NCBI GenBank assembly: GCA_003116995.1
Contig: BDSL01000054.1
Coordinates: 62,001-126,000, forward strand
DNA: 64,000 nucleotides
From: Yamagishiella unicocca
Taxonomy: Eukaryota; Chlorophyta; Chlorophyceae; Chlamydomonadales; Volvocaceae
Reading direction: 5' to 3'
In this document: positions 45,430 to 57,488 of the stretch, in pieces
Layout: each line of letters begins with the position of its first letter
Numbering within the stretch: position 1 is the first letter of the stretch
The notes under the pieces: generated by a model
What the model saw: only the letters and a program-made list of their open reading frames with translations
What the model was told of the DNA's origin: nothing
Databases searched by the model: none
Translations under genes and position numbers: made by a program

Positions 45430-46525
45430 GAAAATTCAAGCAAGATGCAGCGTGGGGCCCCGACACCCTGAAGTGAATCGAGGCCGTTGCGCGCGAGTCC
45501 TCAGTGTGGCTCGCCCGGTACCTACTGAGCCGCACCGTACAGGGCTGTACGCCGGGGGATGTGCTGACCTACGCGGAGGGTGCCTGGGTGACATAGCATG
45601 TCCACGGCGTCGCTCGGCACCCAGGCGAGCCCGAGCGGATTGCACTCGCTACTGTCGCACCTGAACGTCGTGTTCCGCCTGGTCGGGCGCGGGGATTCGT
45701 ACGACGAGGTGACAGGTGTGGGGAATTCCGCCTGCGCGCAAGCCGTGCAGTTGTGTCGCAAGGGGTACGGGTTTGACGCACAGGCGCAGGGCTGTGAGGA
45801 GTGCCCCGCGGTGCCTCTCACCGAGGCGAAGTACCAGTCGTTAGTGCGATATCTGCGGCAGGTTGTCTGCAGTAGCAGCGAAGCCTCGGAGGTCGCGTTC
45901 TTACTTCGTGACCTCTGCTGCTTCCAGTACATGTGGGCTACGAGCATGCGGGGCAAGTGTTGTGGCAAGTTGCGCATGACCGAATTTCGGGAGCCGGGGA
46001 ACCCTCAGTGCGCGTTCCGCGGGTTTCCAGTGGCGACCCCGGACCCCGCTGGCAAGATGCCTGCTGACGCAAGCTGGTGGTCGCCGGATTTACGAAGACA
46101 AGCGAGAACCAACGCCAGCCCAGCTTCGTGTGTTGGAGCCGTCAGCGGATCCCGCCTGAGTGCCTTGTGCAGACCATATTATATCAGAGTACTGGCGGGC
46201 TTGCGAGGCTGCCAGCACTCCTAGCAAGCCTCGCTGTCGGCGGCTACCTGTTCCGACCGCGGACTCGCGGGAAACAGGGGTTTCAAGAAAGCCCGCTAAG
46301 CAGCTCCGCCCTGGGGCAGCAACTACGGGCGCACCTGCAGGCGGCAGGGTTATATGATGACGGCGAAACCTGTCATAGCTTCCGGCGTGGAGCCTTGCAG
46401 GGCGCAGAGGGGCTAGCCGTGAGAAGTTGCACGCCGAGGGGCAGATCAAGACCCCTGGGATCTTGACGCGGTATTTGGATCGGGAGAAACACCAGGGCCG
46501 ATCTGCGAAGAAGGTCCACGCCTGA
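45430..46525 (+). pseudogene. tyrosine recombinase relic (Crypton/DIRS-type integrase)
   Basis: A decayed coding region split across frames. An N-terminal part (ARYLLSRTVQGCTPGDVL) ends at a stop near 45596. A middle part (from 45598) reads VAFLLRDLCCFQYMWATSMRG, with the first catalytic arginine at 45949-45951. A third frame from about 46077 gives GYLFRPRTRGKQGFQESP and GETCHSFRRGALQ, whose H-x-x-R box is at 46374-46385. After another shift near 46425 comes GQIKTPGILTRYLDREKH, with the presumed nucleophilic tyrosine at 46472-46474 and a stop at 46523-46525. This order of R, HxxR and Y, with the SFRRG..Q and QIKTP motifs, is that of eukaryotic tyrosine recombinases in Crypton and DIRS-like elements. 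At least three frame breaks make it non-functional. Confidence 0.8.
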
Positions 46526-49351
46526 CCCTACTGGCGGCCTGCTTTCAGAGGTGTATGAGGCGTGGGTGGGCGGCAACCTGAAATCACGGACCGAGGGCTG
46601 ATGTCTTTTGTCGACGCGTCAGAGGAAATCTGGTTATAGGCCAAGACTTGTAACAGATGGCTTGGCCTTCAGTCGGGAAGTTCTGCTCCCTCTAGGGGCC
46701 CTATGTCCTGCAGTCCGTACCGTCTCTCGTACTGGCATTCCAGAAATGACCATCGACGGATTTGATTACATCGCCTCATGGGCTGCACAATGTACGGCAA
46801 TCGAGACCACGGCACTGCCTTGAATGTTCCGCTTTGAATGTCTAGTAGCCTATGATTGCATGTGACATGTTTGTGCCCAGGAGGGGGTACCCAGTGTGAT
46901 GCGACATATACTGCCGCTTTCCTGTTAGGCAGGTCTGGCCGCCATCTCTTTGTGCCATGAGCGCATGGGTGCGATTTGGATCCGGGAGCCGACGGCAAGT
47001 GGCAGGAGCGAGGAGACGGAGCGCGTGCGTGGGGTTGCCGCTATATGGCTGGTGCGGCACAAGTGGAAACTAACACCGGCTTGGCGCTGGATCTGCATGA
47101 CGCGGCTTCGGTGGTGTTGCTGGATGTGCCGTCCTAAATAAGCAGGATGGCGTTGGCTGCAGCGGCGCGCGTTTCATCTTGCTAACTCGTCCACCACCAC
47201 AGGCTGCCGACCCGGGCCTCCCCAGGGCTGTCTACCATGGCCGCCACAGCGACCACGTCGACAACAGCACAAGCAAGAACACGGCCGGCAGGCCGACGCC
47301 TTCGTTCCAGGCGGCCCCGCTAACCACAGTTGGGCTGTGTATTGGGCGCCGCCTGCCGTGCGCCCGTGTCCTGTGGCGGCGGCCGCCATCCCACCACTGA
47401 CATGTCTGGACCCCACCAATGGGACATTCTCGTCCACAGTACTACCGTCTCTACCTTCTGTTCAGGCGCACACTGTAACAGTTACTACTACCGATACCGT
47501 GACTGTAAAGCGGGGGCGTCGTCATCTTATGGCGCCTGCTTCGCAACTTGAATAGCTCGAGTATCCCACATCCTAACCTAGCTCTTATGTACCGGTAGTC
47601 AGTAGCTTTCGTGACGCAACCAGCGTACTGTACAACCACACCCCCTACAAGGGGATATGCTAGCCTTTCCTCCTGGAACATGCTGATCAGGTCCTAGCAA
47701 GCATTTTCCGGCATATGTCGCAGACTATAACCATATCACTGTGTTTGCATCTTTGGCCAGCACCAGAGCTGCTCCCTGTCACAAAAAACGGCTCTTGTCG
47801 TCACCTCCAGCTCTGTGCGCAGTCGGATGCTACTGTCAGTTCTGTACTTGGGGTGTTTGCTGCATACAAACGACCGGGTGTTTCAGGCTGTCTTCGGCGT
47901 TGGGGAGACCGCGCACCTCAGTTGGCGAGGGATGCCAAGTTGCCGACCCAGTGCCGTTGGTGATTATCGCGGCTGCAGCCTGCGAAACCACGGGACGGTG
48001 GCGCGGAGCATCTTTCGGCTATGATTGGGCGTTAAGGGGTGCCGGGAATCGATGGTCTAGCGGGGCCGTATGTCAAACAGTAAAAGTTACACCCACCTTT
48101 GGTACAGAGAAGCGCCGATCAGTCAGTCAAGATCAGTGAACCTGGTCAAAGACCCGAGATCTTAGACACCTTCATGCGTTCAAGATGCATGGCAGTCGGC
48201 ACGCACAACCTCCAGCCCACCATCGCTACCTCCAAGTGCTTTTCATCATATAGAGCGTCATTAAACCAGTAAGCAGCTCTCTCACCAGCTCTTGGCAAGT
48301 TAAGCGGCAAGGGCAAGTCCGTGGGATACATGCTCTTTATTCAGCCGCGCGCTACATACACGCGCACGCACGTCTCCTTCGCCAACCACCCGCGCTCCTA
48401 CTTGCAGTATAGTTTCCACTGTCTCCCCCAAACATTCAACATTAATGCACAACGAAGTCATGTGCTGAACGCGTCCTTCTTCAGGCCCTTTGCCAGCTGG
48501 CATGCCATATTCAGCCGTTGTGCATCATACAAAAAAGGGCGAAGGCCTCAAAGTCGCTCGAGTCGCTGCATAGCATAGTTATGTTGTACGCCGACAGTAT
48601 GGCAGGCATCCACCCCGCCGATTTACCTAAATAGCCTGATGTGTTAACAGAGGGGTGGGGGCGCGGCAGCCGGCGACCTCACTATGGCGACCATAAAACG
48701 ATTATATTCCACGCATTGGGTAACGAGTCATAGTCTGCTTCAAAACTATCCACCTGAACACATGCCATACATTCCAACACGGCGGTGCTGGCCTCAACAT
48801 TCTGGACATGACGAGGAATACGATAACCATATCATCAATAATTTGGCACATTACTTCACGAGCTCACGCGACCCTTAGAGAAATACAACACGGTACACTT
48901 ATTGGTTGAGTCCACCCAACATATTATTTTCCGTTTCAACAGGCGGTGATGCTTTGGAGTGCATTCATCAGCTGCTGCTGTGCCACCCGCCGGCAGCTAT
49001 ACCGAAGACAGTGACTCGGCGCGACTCACACACCGTAATCCACACATCGCAGATGGGAAGTGACATCCATTCTAGGACAACACAGCACTGCTGCGGTACG
49101 GCAGGCGACGGCTCGAGCGTGACGGCACAGGTCGCATACAGTTGCGCATACATTTTCGCACTACCCGGGAGATCAACGCACGGCGGCGTTAAGGTGCTAG
49201 CTAGAAGTGCTCACCGTCTTCGCCTGATGTCTCTTTGTTCTCGCCCAGGCAACCACCAACCACATGCCTATCAAATTCCACGGCCCGTTGCTGGCTCCAC
49301 GCCCCCGTACAGACCGTACAGCTACTCCATCTGCAGTGCCGTACCCTCCTC
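46526..49351. other. spacer with one short transposon module
   Basis: Mixed composition with no supportable gene. It contains the module at 47441-47500. Short frames occur on both strands without domain motifs. Confidence 0.35.
47441..47500 (+). mobile_element. dispersed 3'-end module
   Basis: CTCTACCTTCTGTTCAGGCG followed by CACTGTAACAG and TTACTACTACC, the same order as at the end of the LINE at 59.3 kb. Confidence 0.55.
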
Positions 49352-51103
49352 CTAACTGCAGCACTCGTTCCCATTTTCTCGGCTGCCGATGACGTCGACC
49401 TCCTCAGTGATGGCGCCGACCAGGATGTCCCACCTTGGATCTGACCACTTGCGGGTGTGGGCGTCCGAGACGGTTCGGACATCGCTATTAGCATTTGGCA
49501 ACGTGCTTTGGTCCCACAGCAAGCAGCTTGAACCCCCACACATGCTCGTGGTGACAGTGCTGCTCGCCCGAGTGTAGCACCGGACGTCGCCACCGCGGTC
49601 CAGGCCAATGGGCTCGTCGCAGGCAGCTGCCGCGGCTGGCTGACCAGCGGTGGTGCAAGGGCCCACCTCAACTGCTGCCGCCTGGGTTGCCGCAACTTCG
49701 GCCGTGACCACTCTGCCAACATGACCTGCCATACCGCCCTGTTGGCGCTTGCACTGATCCCAACCCTGCAACTGCTGCTCCTCCCCCCGCCCGTTGCGTT
49801 GCTGTAGCCCTTGCAGGTCGTGTTCCTCCGACAGGCTAGAATTGGGCCAGAAGGTATTGTCGAACGTCAGGAGGACGTCCACAATCCAAGGCCCACCGGA
49901 GCGTTCCGCCACCCCAGCAGACCCCGGCATGTCGGCACACAAGGCTCCCCAGGTCCTATACTGCTCCTGCCCCTGACAGCGTTGCTGCTGCAGTGCGTGC
50001 TGGGCGCCAAGCTCGATCTCCTGGCTGGCATCTGGCAAGGGAAGTTCCTCGGAGGAGAGGAGGGCGCCCCCAACAGCAAGCCTCGGTGCATTAGGTGCGC
50101 CGCTCCCTACAGGCCCTGCGAGCGCTGGTAGGGCTTCACAGAGAAGAGCGAAGGTTCCGCACGGCCACTGCTGTTGCTGCTGCTGCGCCGCAACCACGAC
50201 CACGCTGTCCCCGTCACCGGTGCTGGCCATGACCCATGGGTCCACCACCTCCACCCACCGATGGTGAAGCTCGCCAACAGGCCCGCCCGAGTGCAGCGAC
50301 GGATACATGGACGCGGCGTCAGCCTCTGGTATTATGACGACAGAGCTCCCAGCGGCTAAAGAGTCTTGTGAGGATGATAGCGGCGTTACGGAAGATTCGG
50401 TTACAGCCAAAGAGAAGGGCCAAGAATCCTCGTCAATTAGGATCACTCCATCTTGCATCGTGGTCCCACTACTGCCGGTACCGGCGCTGACGCCACGGGC
50501 GCCTCTGTTGAAGCTGTCGCACAAGTGGAGGATTTGTGGTCCATCATCGGCGCCCTCGCATGACAACAAGTGGGTGCAGCAGAGAAAGGCGGCTAGGTCG
50601 TCAAACGACGAACTGGTAGGGACGCCCTCCGATGGCGATGGCTCGTCTGTAAGGGTAGCGACGAGCTGTCGCCTGGCTGGTGAAGCATCAGCAGCGGGAA
50701 TGAAGGGCACGTGCAATGAGCCGGCGGTGAGGCATAGCTGGGCTGCCTGCGCTACTGACTCCGTCGTAAGAGCGACCAGCGCCGCTGGGCTGGGCAACGT
50801 CTGTTGTGACGGCGTGGTCCCCTCAACTCCAGTCCAGCCGCTTACAGCAGCAGTTTCGTACATGGCAACACCCGCCACGTCAGCGCAGTGGTTTCCTGGT
50901 CGCCGTGCTGTGTGGGTGGTTCCCGTAGCTGCAAGCACAGCACGCGGGAGGATTCCGTGATTAACAGTGCACGAAACCCTGTAACCGTGACTCGCATGCA
51001 TATTATGGGTCTTTTCTCGCAAGCCGCAGGCACGCAGTGGATGTGGGAACCTGTACTGGACACGTAGCGCGGCGCCCTGCAAGGACGTAACCCTCAAATG
51101 CAT
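49352..51103 (-). CDS. unknown 583-residue protein
   Basis: An uninterrupted frame from ATG at 51103 to TAG at 49352. At this base composition a 583-codon run without a stop is very unlikely by chance, so it is taken as coding. The product is soluble-looking, with no signal peptide or membrane segment. It is rich in Ser, Thr, Ala and Gln, with a QQQQQQQ run near the middle, an acidic Cys-containing stretch (FLCCTHLLSCEGADDG) and a Gln-rich part before the C terminus. No enzymatic motif was recognised. A TATAAAG box lies 31-37 bp upstream of the start. It may be a single-exon gene or a large exon; a GTGAGC donor at about 49209 in another frame leaves the 3' end open. It is not obviously part of the kinase gene 10 kb away. 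Confidence 0.55.
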   Translation of the reverse strand: MHLRVTSLQGAALRVQYRFPHPLRACGLREKTHNMHASHGYRVSCTVNHGILPRAVLAATGTTHTARRPGNHCADVAGVAMYETAAVSGWTGVEGTTPSQQTLPSPAALVALTTESVAQAAQLCLTAGSLHVPFIPAADASPARRQLVATLTDEPSPSEGVPTSSSFDDLAAFLCCTHLLSCEGADDGPQILHLCDSFNRGARGVSAGTGSSGTTMQDGVILIDEDSWPFSLAVTESSVTPLSSSQDSLAAGSSVVIIPEADAASMYPSLHSGGPVGELHHRWVEVVDPWVMASTGDGDSVVVVAAQQQQQQWPCGTFALLCEALPALAGPVGSGAPNAPRLAVGGALLSSEELPLPDASQEIELGAQHALQQQRCQGQEQYRTWGALCADMPGSAGVAERSGGPWIVDVLLTFDNTFWPNSSLSEEHDLQGLQQRNGRGEEQQLQGWDQCKRQQGGMAGHVGRVVTAEVAATQAAAVEVGPCTTAGQPAAAAACDEPIGLDRGGDVRCYTRASSTVTTSMCGGSSCLLWDQSTLPNANSDVRTVSDAHTRKWSDPRWDILVGAITEEVDVIGSRENGNECCS

Positions 51104-51133
51104 ATTAATTAATATGTCTCCTTTATTTGAATA

Positions 51134-51140
51134 CTTTATA
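51134..51140 (-). promoter_or_regulatory. candidate TATA box
   Basis: TATAAAG on the minus strand, 31-37 bp upstream of the ATG of the 583-codon frame. If used, the transcript start would fall almost at the ATG, leaving a very short 5' leader. Confidence 0.3.
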
Positions 51141-52359
51141 CCGCAGGTTTATGCTGAACTTGGACGCCCGCACTGAGCACGTGCACTGGGCCACCTTTGA
51201 AGCGGACGCTGGCGGACGCGACCGACCCAACTCACCGCCGGAGAACAATAATTTAATTCTCGATGGAGCGAGTGGCTGTGCGTCATGGGCAGACGCTTCA
51301 GGCGCAGTCGGCCCGCGTCGTCGCCCAGCAGCAGGCTGTCGAGGCGACGGGAGCCACGCGCGCCCAGGCTTCAGATATGCCAGCACCTTCCTCACACAAG
51401 TTACAGCGGCCTGCATGATGGGTGCACGATGTTGGCCGGCTATTCCACAGCTGACTGTGTCATGCCGCCATTTTAGTTCGTTAAAGCCTTTGAGCAACAT
51501 TTCAGCTTACCTTTGATCGCGCTCCCAGATTGCTTGCGCATGTTCCCATCAACCTGGTACTATAGGACGGCGCTGGCAATGTGGCGGACTGGTCGGAGGC
51601 TCTGGACCGCCAAGCCACCATCGCTTCCCTGCGACCTTGCCTGACGTGCGATGTGCACTGTAAAGCTATGATACTACCTAGTCCAGGACTCGGAGTATTC
51701 TAGGATTGAGCAGAGACCTGCGATTGGCTAGGTGTCTGGGTAGCACTGCTGTATGTCCATTGCGCGACTGCTACATATGTCTCCCATCACAGCCGACATC
51801 CGTCTGACATTCTGGGAGTAGTTGCACGCGCAACCTATGGCCCATCAGCAAAAAAGGTACTGTACTGCTCAGACCTGTATTGCTTTGATGCAGTTTCCTG
51901 AAGCCTTTAATAATGAGACGTCTTTATTGCGTCAACTCGTACTAAAGACGGGAACCGTCTTCTTCGTGAAGGAGGTGATCGGGTATGTTATTTTCGGTTT
52001 AGTATGCGAGGATGGAAGGGCGTGTGGAGGATGGGATCGCGTGCTGTCCTCGGGCTGGACTTGACAACTGGCCTTGGCGTACCTGCTGGGTTGGCATTCT
52101 TGTGGGGAACACGCGCGCTGTTGAACCCACTACTGCCAGCGTAGCGCAATCGCGCGGTTTTGTCAGCTGGCGCTCTCTTACATCGCCCCCCGTCTGCTAG
52201 CATACTTTTATAGCCATCCCAATTTGGTACCAGCAGGGACATGCTGCTATTCCTCTTGCGTTGTAGGGCACTGTGAGTTCCGCTCGTCCGGCCTACCTGC
52301 TGTATGAAATGCCTGTTAGGGGTATCCATTGGTTTGCATCTGCCAGGCGGCAATCCTGT
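51141..52359. other. spacer, nothing recognised
   Basis: Mixed composition. Frames of up to 129 codons overlap on both strands near 51.1-51.5 kb, without motifs. Confidence 0.35.
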
Positions 52360-54475
52360 CCATTCGCGGCTGCTGTTTCCCGGTCATTTTGCGATCTTTT
52401 TGCGCACAGCTTCCCAGCCCCCGCTGTAAATTGCGTGTACTGGGGACTTTTATTGCGCTCCCGGCCATGCGGAAATGCGGCCCGTCTGGGCTGCTTCTCC
52501 AGCCACTACTTTTCGGCATCGGCGGTAGAATATACGGGCTCGGTGCTCGTATTACACGGTCCCGGCCCTCTCCACATACGATCTCGGCTTTTTTAAGCAG
52601 GGAAAGGCATGACGAGCATCCTCCGCGCAGCTTCCCCACGCTCGCTTGTATTTTTGCCTTTTAGGGGTGTCCGTTCTGCAATCGGCCATGTGGTTCTGCG
52701 TTCCGTGTGTGGAGTTCATCTGGCCAAAATACGAACAGTTTATTCGGCATCGGCGGTAGTTTCATACGAGCTCGTCTGGGGAAAATCTCGCTACAATGGC
52801 CTCCGCTGGTGCTCGGCCGGCCCCTCCCACGGGGCTCCCCGGCCCTCGCCCAGCTGATTACGGCGCTCGCCCATCTCCCGCCCATCACCATCCTGGACCC
52901 CACACTGGCCGCCCCGGGACCCTGGTGCTTCTCGGCGCCCCTCTGGGGCAACCCCCTCCTGGTCGATGCCACCGGCCGGGGCCTGGAGACCGACTTCCCC
53001 GACCTCGCCCAGCTGCGTGGGCTTGATACGGTGGGTGTCGCCGTCCAGTGCTACAATGCCCTGGGCCGGGTCCGGACGGCCCTCGCTGTCGCCGCTGCCG
53101 GGGGGCCCCCCGCCATACGCTGTACCGAGTACCTGCGGCTCGACGTCCTCCGCGACGTCCTCCGCCTCTCCCCCGCCCACCCCGTCCCGGCCTCCATGCG
53201 GGATGGGGCCACGGGCCTGGCCCGCGTCGACGCCCTCGTTGGCCGCCTTCCCGCCACCTGGGCCATCGCGGCCCTCCTCGTTCTGGCGGCCCCGGGGGGT
53301 GCGGCTGCCGCCCCCCCGCTGCGGACGCCTGGGGCCGCCTGGCCCGCTGTGTCGGCTGGCGGGTGGGCCCCGCGGCCATTCCCCTTGTCTCCCTCACCGT
53401 CAAGTCGGCTACCATCCTGCAGCTCGGCCCAGCCTTCGCTGCTCTGGCGGCTAAGCATACGGCCTTCCTTCAGGAGGCCTGGGAGGCTCCCCTTCCCCCG
53501 GCAGCCCTGGCCTCCACCCTCCGGGAATTTCAGGCCACTCTGGTGCGCCTCTGGCGTCTTCGCTGGGACAACACGCACAAGGAGCCCCTCTGGCGGCTCG
53601 CCATGAACGGGTTCCATGGCTTCCCCATGCACGCGGCCCTCCTGGCGCGGGGGTCGCCCACGACCCCCTGCCCGTGCGGAGCGTCCATGGCCACGGGCCG
53701 CCGGCGCCACCACTTCTGGGAGTGTGTGGTGGCCTTGTCATTGCGTGACGAGCTTGTGGAGGCGATGGGGGGCGCGGTTGTCCTGCTCCCGCAGCATTTG
53801 TGGCTGGGTCGGCCCCCGTTGGGGGTGCACCCGCTTGTTTGGGATGTGGTGTGCTTGGCGGCCGTCGCGGCGTTGGGTTTGGGGCTCCGCCTCCTGTTTC
53901 GGGTGCAGGCTGGGGCCCCCGGGGGGCGCATGCCGGTGGTGCGGGTGTGCGCAGCGGTGACGGCCGACTTCTGGGCCCGCCTCAGTGCGTTTGCCGAGCT
54001 GGGGCTGGCCCCCCGCGGGTGGGGGGCCATCCCGTCCGATCACCCCTTCCTCGCCGCCTCGCCCGCGGGGGAGGTGGTCTTCCCGGGCCGCCCGGGTGCC
54101 GAGGAGTGACCCGACGGCTGACTCGGGGGCGATTTTCTGGGCCTTAGGCCCCCGCTCTGCTGTCTTTTGTGGGTGCTTTCGGGTTCTGGGGCTTGGGGCC
54201 CCCGTTTTGCCGGGACGCGTTCCTCGCGTCTCGCTGCTGGCTTGGTGCAGGTGGTTCGTGTTGTCTGGACGCGCTTGTTCTCCTCCCCGTGCTTTGAGTT
54301 GTGCGTGCTGCCTTCTCCGTGTCCTCGTGTTTGGCTGCCTTCGGCTTTTGCCCCTTCCCGGCCGGTGAGGGCGGGCTCTTTTGCCCAGTGACCCGTGTCG
54401 TGGTCTGGCCCATCGGGCCCGCCTGGTTGCGCTTCCGCGCTTGAGCCGTTCTGGCTCCCTTGTAATACTCGCATT
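52360..54475 (+). mobile_element. 5'-truncated LINE-type retrotransposon (family A)
   Basis: Coding remains run in one frame from about 52707, including PGPWCFSAPLWGNPLL, the 'PLWGNP' motif found downstream of the reverse transcriptase in L1-like elements. The frame is lost near a C-run at about 53310-53320. It continues in a second frame to a stop at 54107-54109: HKEPLWRLAMNGF, then a C-x-C...HHFWEC motif that could bind zinc. About 365 bp of 3' untranslated sequence follow, ending CCCTTGTAATACTCGCATTC. The reverse-transcriptase and endonuclease domains are missing, so this is a dead 5'-truncated insertion. Two related stretches containing TTCGGCATCGGCGGTAG (52508 and 52744) show an internal duplication at its left side. 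Another 3' end of the family is at 43761-43987. Confidence 0.75.
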
Positions 54476-56521
54476 CTCCTTAACAATACCGCTCGATGCC
54501 TGGTAGTAACGTAAATAAATATATACCAATATGCTCAGCATAAGAGATGTGATGCGCTGATGCCGGTGCATACCGGCGTGTCATGCGGATGCCGCACAAG
54601 ATATTGCCCCTTCAAGGCGCTAACCCAAGTGACAATAATGGTAGTATTAGATGGGTGCTTAGCGTGAAGGCCATGTAATTGCGGTGTTCAGGGCTGGCGT
54701 ACGTCTTTTTCACTTTTGGGGGGCGTAAGATTGAGCTGCCCGCCGTTCGCGACTACTGGCGAGAGTCCCCTATGGTGAATGCTCGGAGGAAAAACGTGGC
54801 TTTGCTTTGCTGCTGGCGCCTGGGTATGGGCGCCTGATAAGATCGACGTTGGTTTTGGGGCCGCAATGCATGACCCTATGGTGGAGGAGCAGCATTCCGA
54901 GCGGCCTTTTCTGAAGACGATTGTGCGAACACGGAACCCGATTGTGATTTCCCTTCTATGGTGAAATATCCTAGCGACCCCTCCAGTATCACTGGTCTAA
55001 ACTGATTTTGGAACCGTACGGTTCGTAATAACACCACGCTCTGCCATCAGGCTTTCTGTGCAAATGAGAAGCTTGCTGTCACGGGGGTACCTTGCTGCTG
55101 GACGGGTCGGGTAATACGTTTTCTAACTTCTTTGGGCCTTGAAGGCCCTAATGGCCAAGACGCCCATACTGTTGCTCATTTGTATTCCACTCTCAAGCTG
55201 CCGACCACACAGCTGCTTAGTAACTAAAATCGATCGACTGGATGCCCTGTGGCTTAGCCCCCCTGTGGCTTAGCCCCCCAAAAGGACAGGGAAAAACCAG
55301 AACTTGGGGTCCTTGAAACAGCCTCAAGGACCATTCCGCAGGGTTGATTCACTTTCCTTGTCGTAATAGTTACAGTGGCTTCCAGACCAAAAGGTAGAAC
55401 CATCGGGCACATTGTGTTTTAGTGCAACAAGTGGAGCCAAGGCCTGCCGTTACCACCAATGGATGGGATTAGCCCACCCATGAGGTTGGGGAGCCGGTTA
55501 TGTGGCTTCAATACGCTAATGAGGTTATGCCTCACGGATTGCACCAGACCCTTATGAGGTCAACCGACCCCAGGGTCGAGCTAAGTCTGAACGACACTGT
55601 ACGTGTTGTGCTGAAAGCAATGCTCGAAGTAAGCCAGTGAGTCGAGTGGGAACATGCTCCACTTCAGCCTGAATTCAGCCTGCGAGCATAATCCCACCTG
55701 ACATTTCGCTCACGGCTCACCTAGTGCGTGCATTGGATAACCCCTACGTTTACAAAGATGGCCGTGATGGAAAGGACCACATTGTAGTACACGGGACCGA
55801 GTACAGAGGCACCACCAGCCACCATGCTCCCACCATGCTCCCATCGATTCCTCGCACGAACGGAACAACATACTTGCCATCCCAAACCCTTCCTTCGAGC
55901 AGGCTATAGCTGCACGCTTTTATGGAATGCGACTACCGGTATTACGCCGACATTATACTGAATGTTGAGCACTCGCTATGCTTTAGAAACGGATGTATGC
56001 GGACGATAATTTAGAGGCTCCAGCATTGGCGGTAGCCCGGTACGTGAGTCGGGTCTGGAACAAGCGTTAAACTACCTTGCGCGATATCGGCGTAAAAGAG
56101 GAAGTGGCGAGGTTGATCCCTGTCGATATTATTTTTTCTCCTTGTGTCCATTGCTCCCCTGGCTTGAACGGACGCGTGCCGTATGAAAAGTACAGATTTA
56201 ACATCGTACTTCCCGTTTTGACGATCAAGGAAACCCGCTAGCAATTCACAGGCAGTAGGTTCTAGTGTATATTTTATTTTTGGAAGCAACCTCCTGGTTA
56301 TGTGAAGCCCTGGTTCTGTACTGCAGCCTCCTGTAACATGGCTCTCACCGATGCCGAGGGAGAAGGGAAAAGGGGACGGGCCGGAAGGACCGCTGACTTG
56401 TACCTTACACTGCCTACCTGTGTAGGGCTTTACCTGGCTTTACTGTACTGTCGTTTTTCTCGTTAGATTTTACCTGTGGGCTATTCCACCTTTGAAGCCT
56501 TACCGTTAAGATTAAGTTTCA
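54476..56521. other. lower-GC spacer with one inverted transposon module
   Basis: No supportable gene. It contains the module at 55361-55415 and a direct CCCTGTGGCTTAGCCCCC repeat at about 55244-55278. A short minus-strand frame (56289-56011) has ordinary composition but no motif. Confidence 0.35.
55361..55415 (-). mobile_element. dispersed 3'-end module, inverted copy
   Basis: On the minus strand: CCCGATGGTTCTACCTTTTG, then GTCTGGAAGCCACTGTAAC and a TATTACG tail. Confidence 0.6.
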
Positions 56522-57324
56522 ATGGCGCCTAAGAAGCCTCGATGGTCTTACATCCAGGCGCTTAAGGCTGCTATGGTAGAAAACAACCGCAGCAATGAGA
56601 TGGCAGATCCTGCTGTCAGGCCGGCTCAGACCGCGCTGGACCAGGCCTCCCACAGTTGGCCGCGGTTATCGTGCAGGCCCCCCTTCAGCCTCATCCTCCT
56701 CGGACGGTGTCAGTAGCTGACAAAGTTGCAGCGGCTACGGACCCCACAAAAGCAGTCTGCGACCAGGCTATCGATGAGCGGCACGACACCTTGGACAAGA
56801 TCGACAGGGCCATGGTGGCCAAGCCGCCCACACATTCTCCAGTCTCTGTCCCGGTTCCCATGCAGTCTGCGGTTACAGCAATCGCTCCCGCAGTCACAGT
56901 AGTGTCGGCCTACAACCCAACGCCGGTAGCTCTGCCACAGCCTGTCAGGGCACCACCGACCGCCATCCCGCAGCCGGCCGTCGCTCAAGCCTCATACCAG
57001 GAGATGCTTCTGGTGGCCAAAACATACCAAGGTGGTAGACCAGCAGCATTATCAGATCTACAAGGGTTCCTCCTCAGCCCCAATCTGGCCAAGTCCACGA
57101 TCGCCCGCGGCGACCTGGACAGCACCGACCTGGACAGCACCGTGAGGTTCATCAACTATATGCTCGCCCAGGCCAGGCTATGCGAAACGGCCATTCAGAA
57201 CCAGCGGGGAGTCGGCCTTTCCGCATCAACGGCCTACGTTCAGAACTTCCTGATCAAGTCCAGCGCCTATGGTAACGGAGCAGCTTGCGGGTCCCACGTG
57301 TGTTGTCGCAACTATACCAGATAG
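56522..57324 (+). pseudogene. frameshifted gag/ORF1-like frame of a transposon
   Basis: Begins MAPKKPRWSYIQALKAAMVE (56522) and loses frame around 56650. It continues in the next frame through a Pro/Ala/Val-rich linker to QASYQEMLLVAKTYQGGRP and RFINYMLAQARLCETAIQ, with a stop at 57322-57324. A basic N terminus, a low-complexity middle and a helical C-terminal part, in a zone full of transposon pieces, suggest a gag or ORF1 protein. No defining motif confirms this. A CCCACAG at the break could instead be a splice acceptor, in which case the frame would be intact. Confidence 0.4.
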
Positions 57325-57420
57325 GTGGTCATTAAAGCGGCGGCCCTTGGCAGCACGGTATGCTTGGCGCTTTGCAAACAAATGCCTTGATTTGGATGGG
57401 CTCTTCCGAAGGTGATACTG

Positions 57421-57488
57421 TAAGTAGTAACAGTGCCAGTGGGCCCTCGAGCGTAAGGTGAAGCCATCGGGCGCATCGCCTGAGACTG
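57421..57488 (-). mobile_element. dispersed 3'-end module, inverted copy
   Basis: On the minus strand: CAGTCTCAGGCGATGCGCCC, GATGGCTTCACCTTACGC, then CCCACTGGCACTGTTACTAC. Confidence 0.65.

Noticed and set aside
50307..50960. 217-codon plus-strand frame
   Set aside because: It is the antisense shadow of the 583-codon minus-strand frame.
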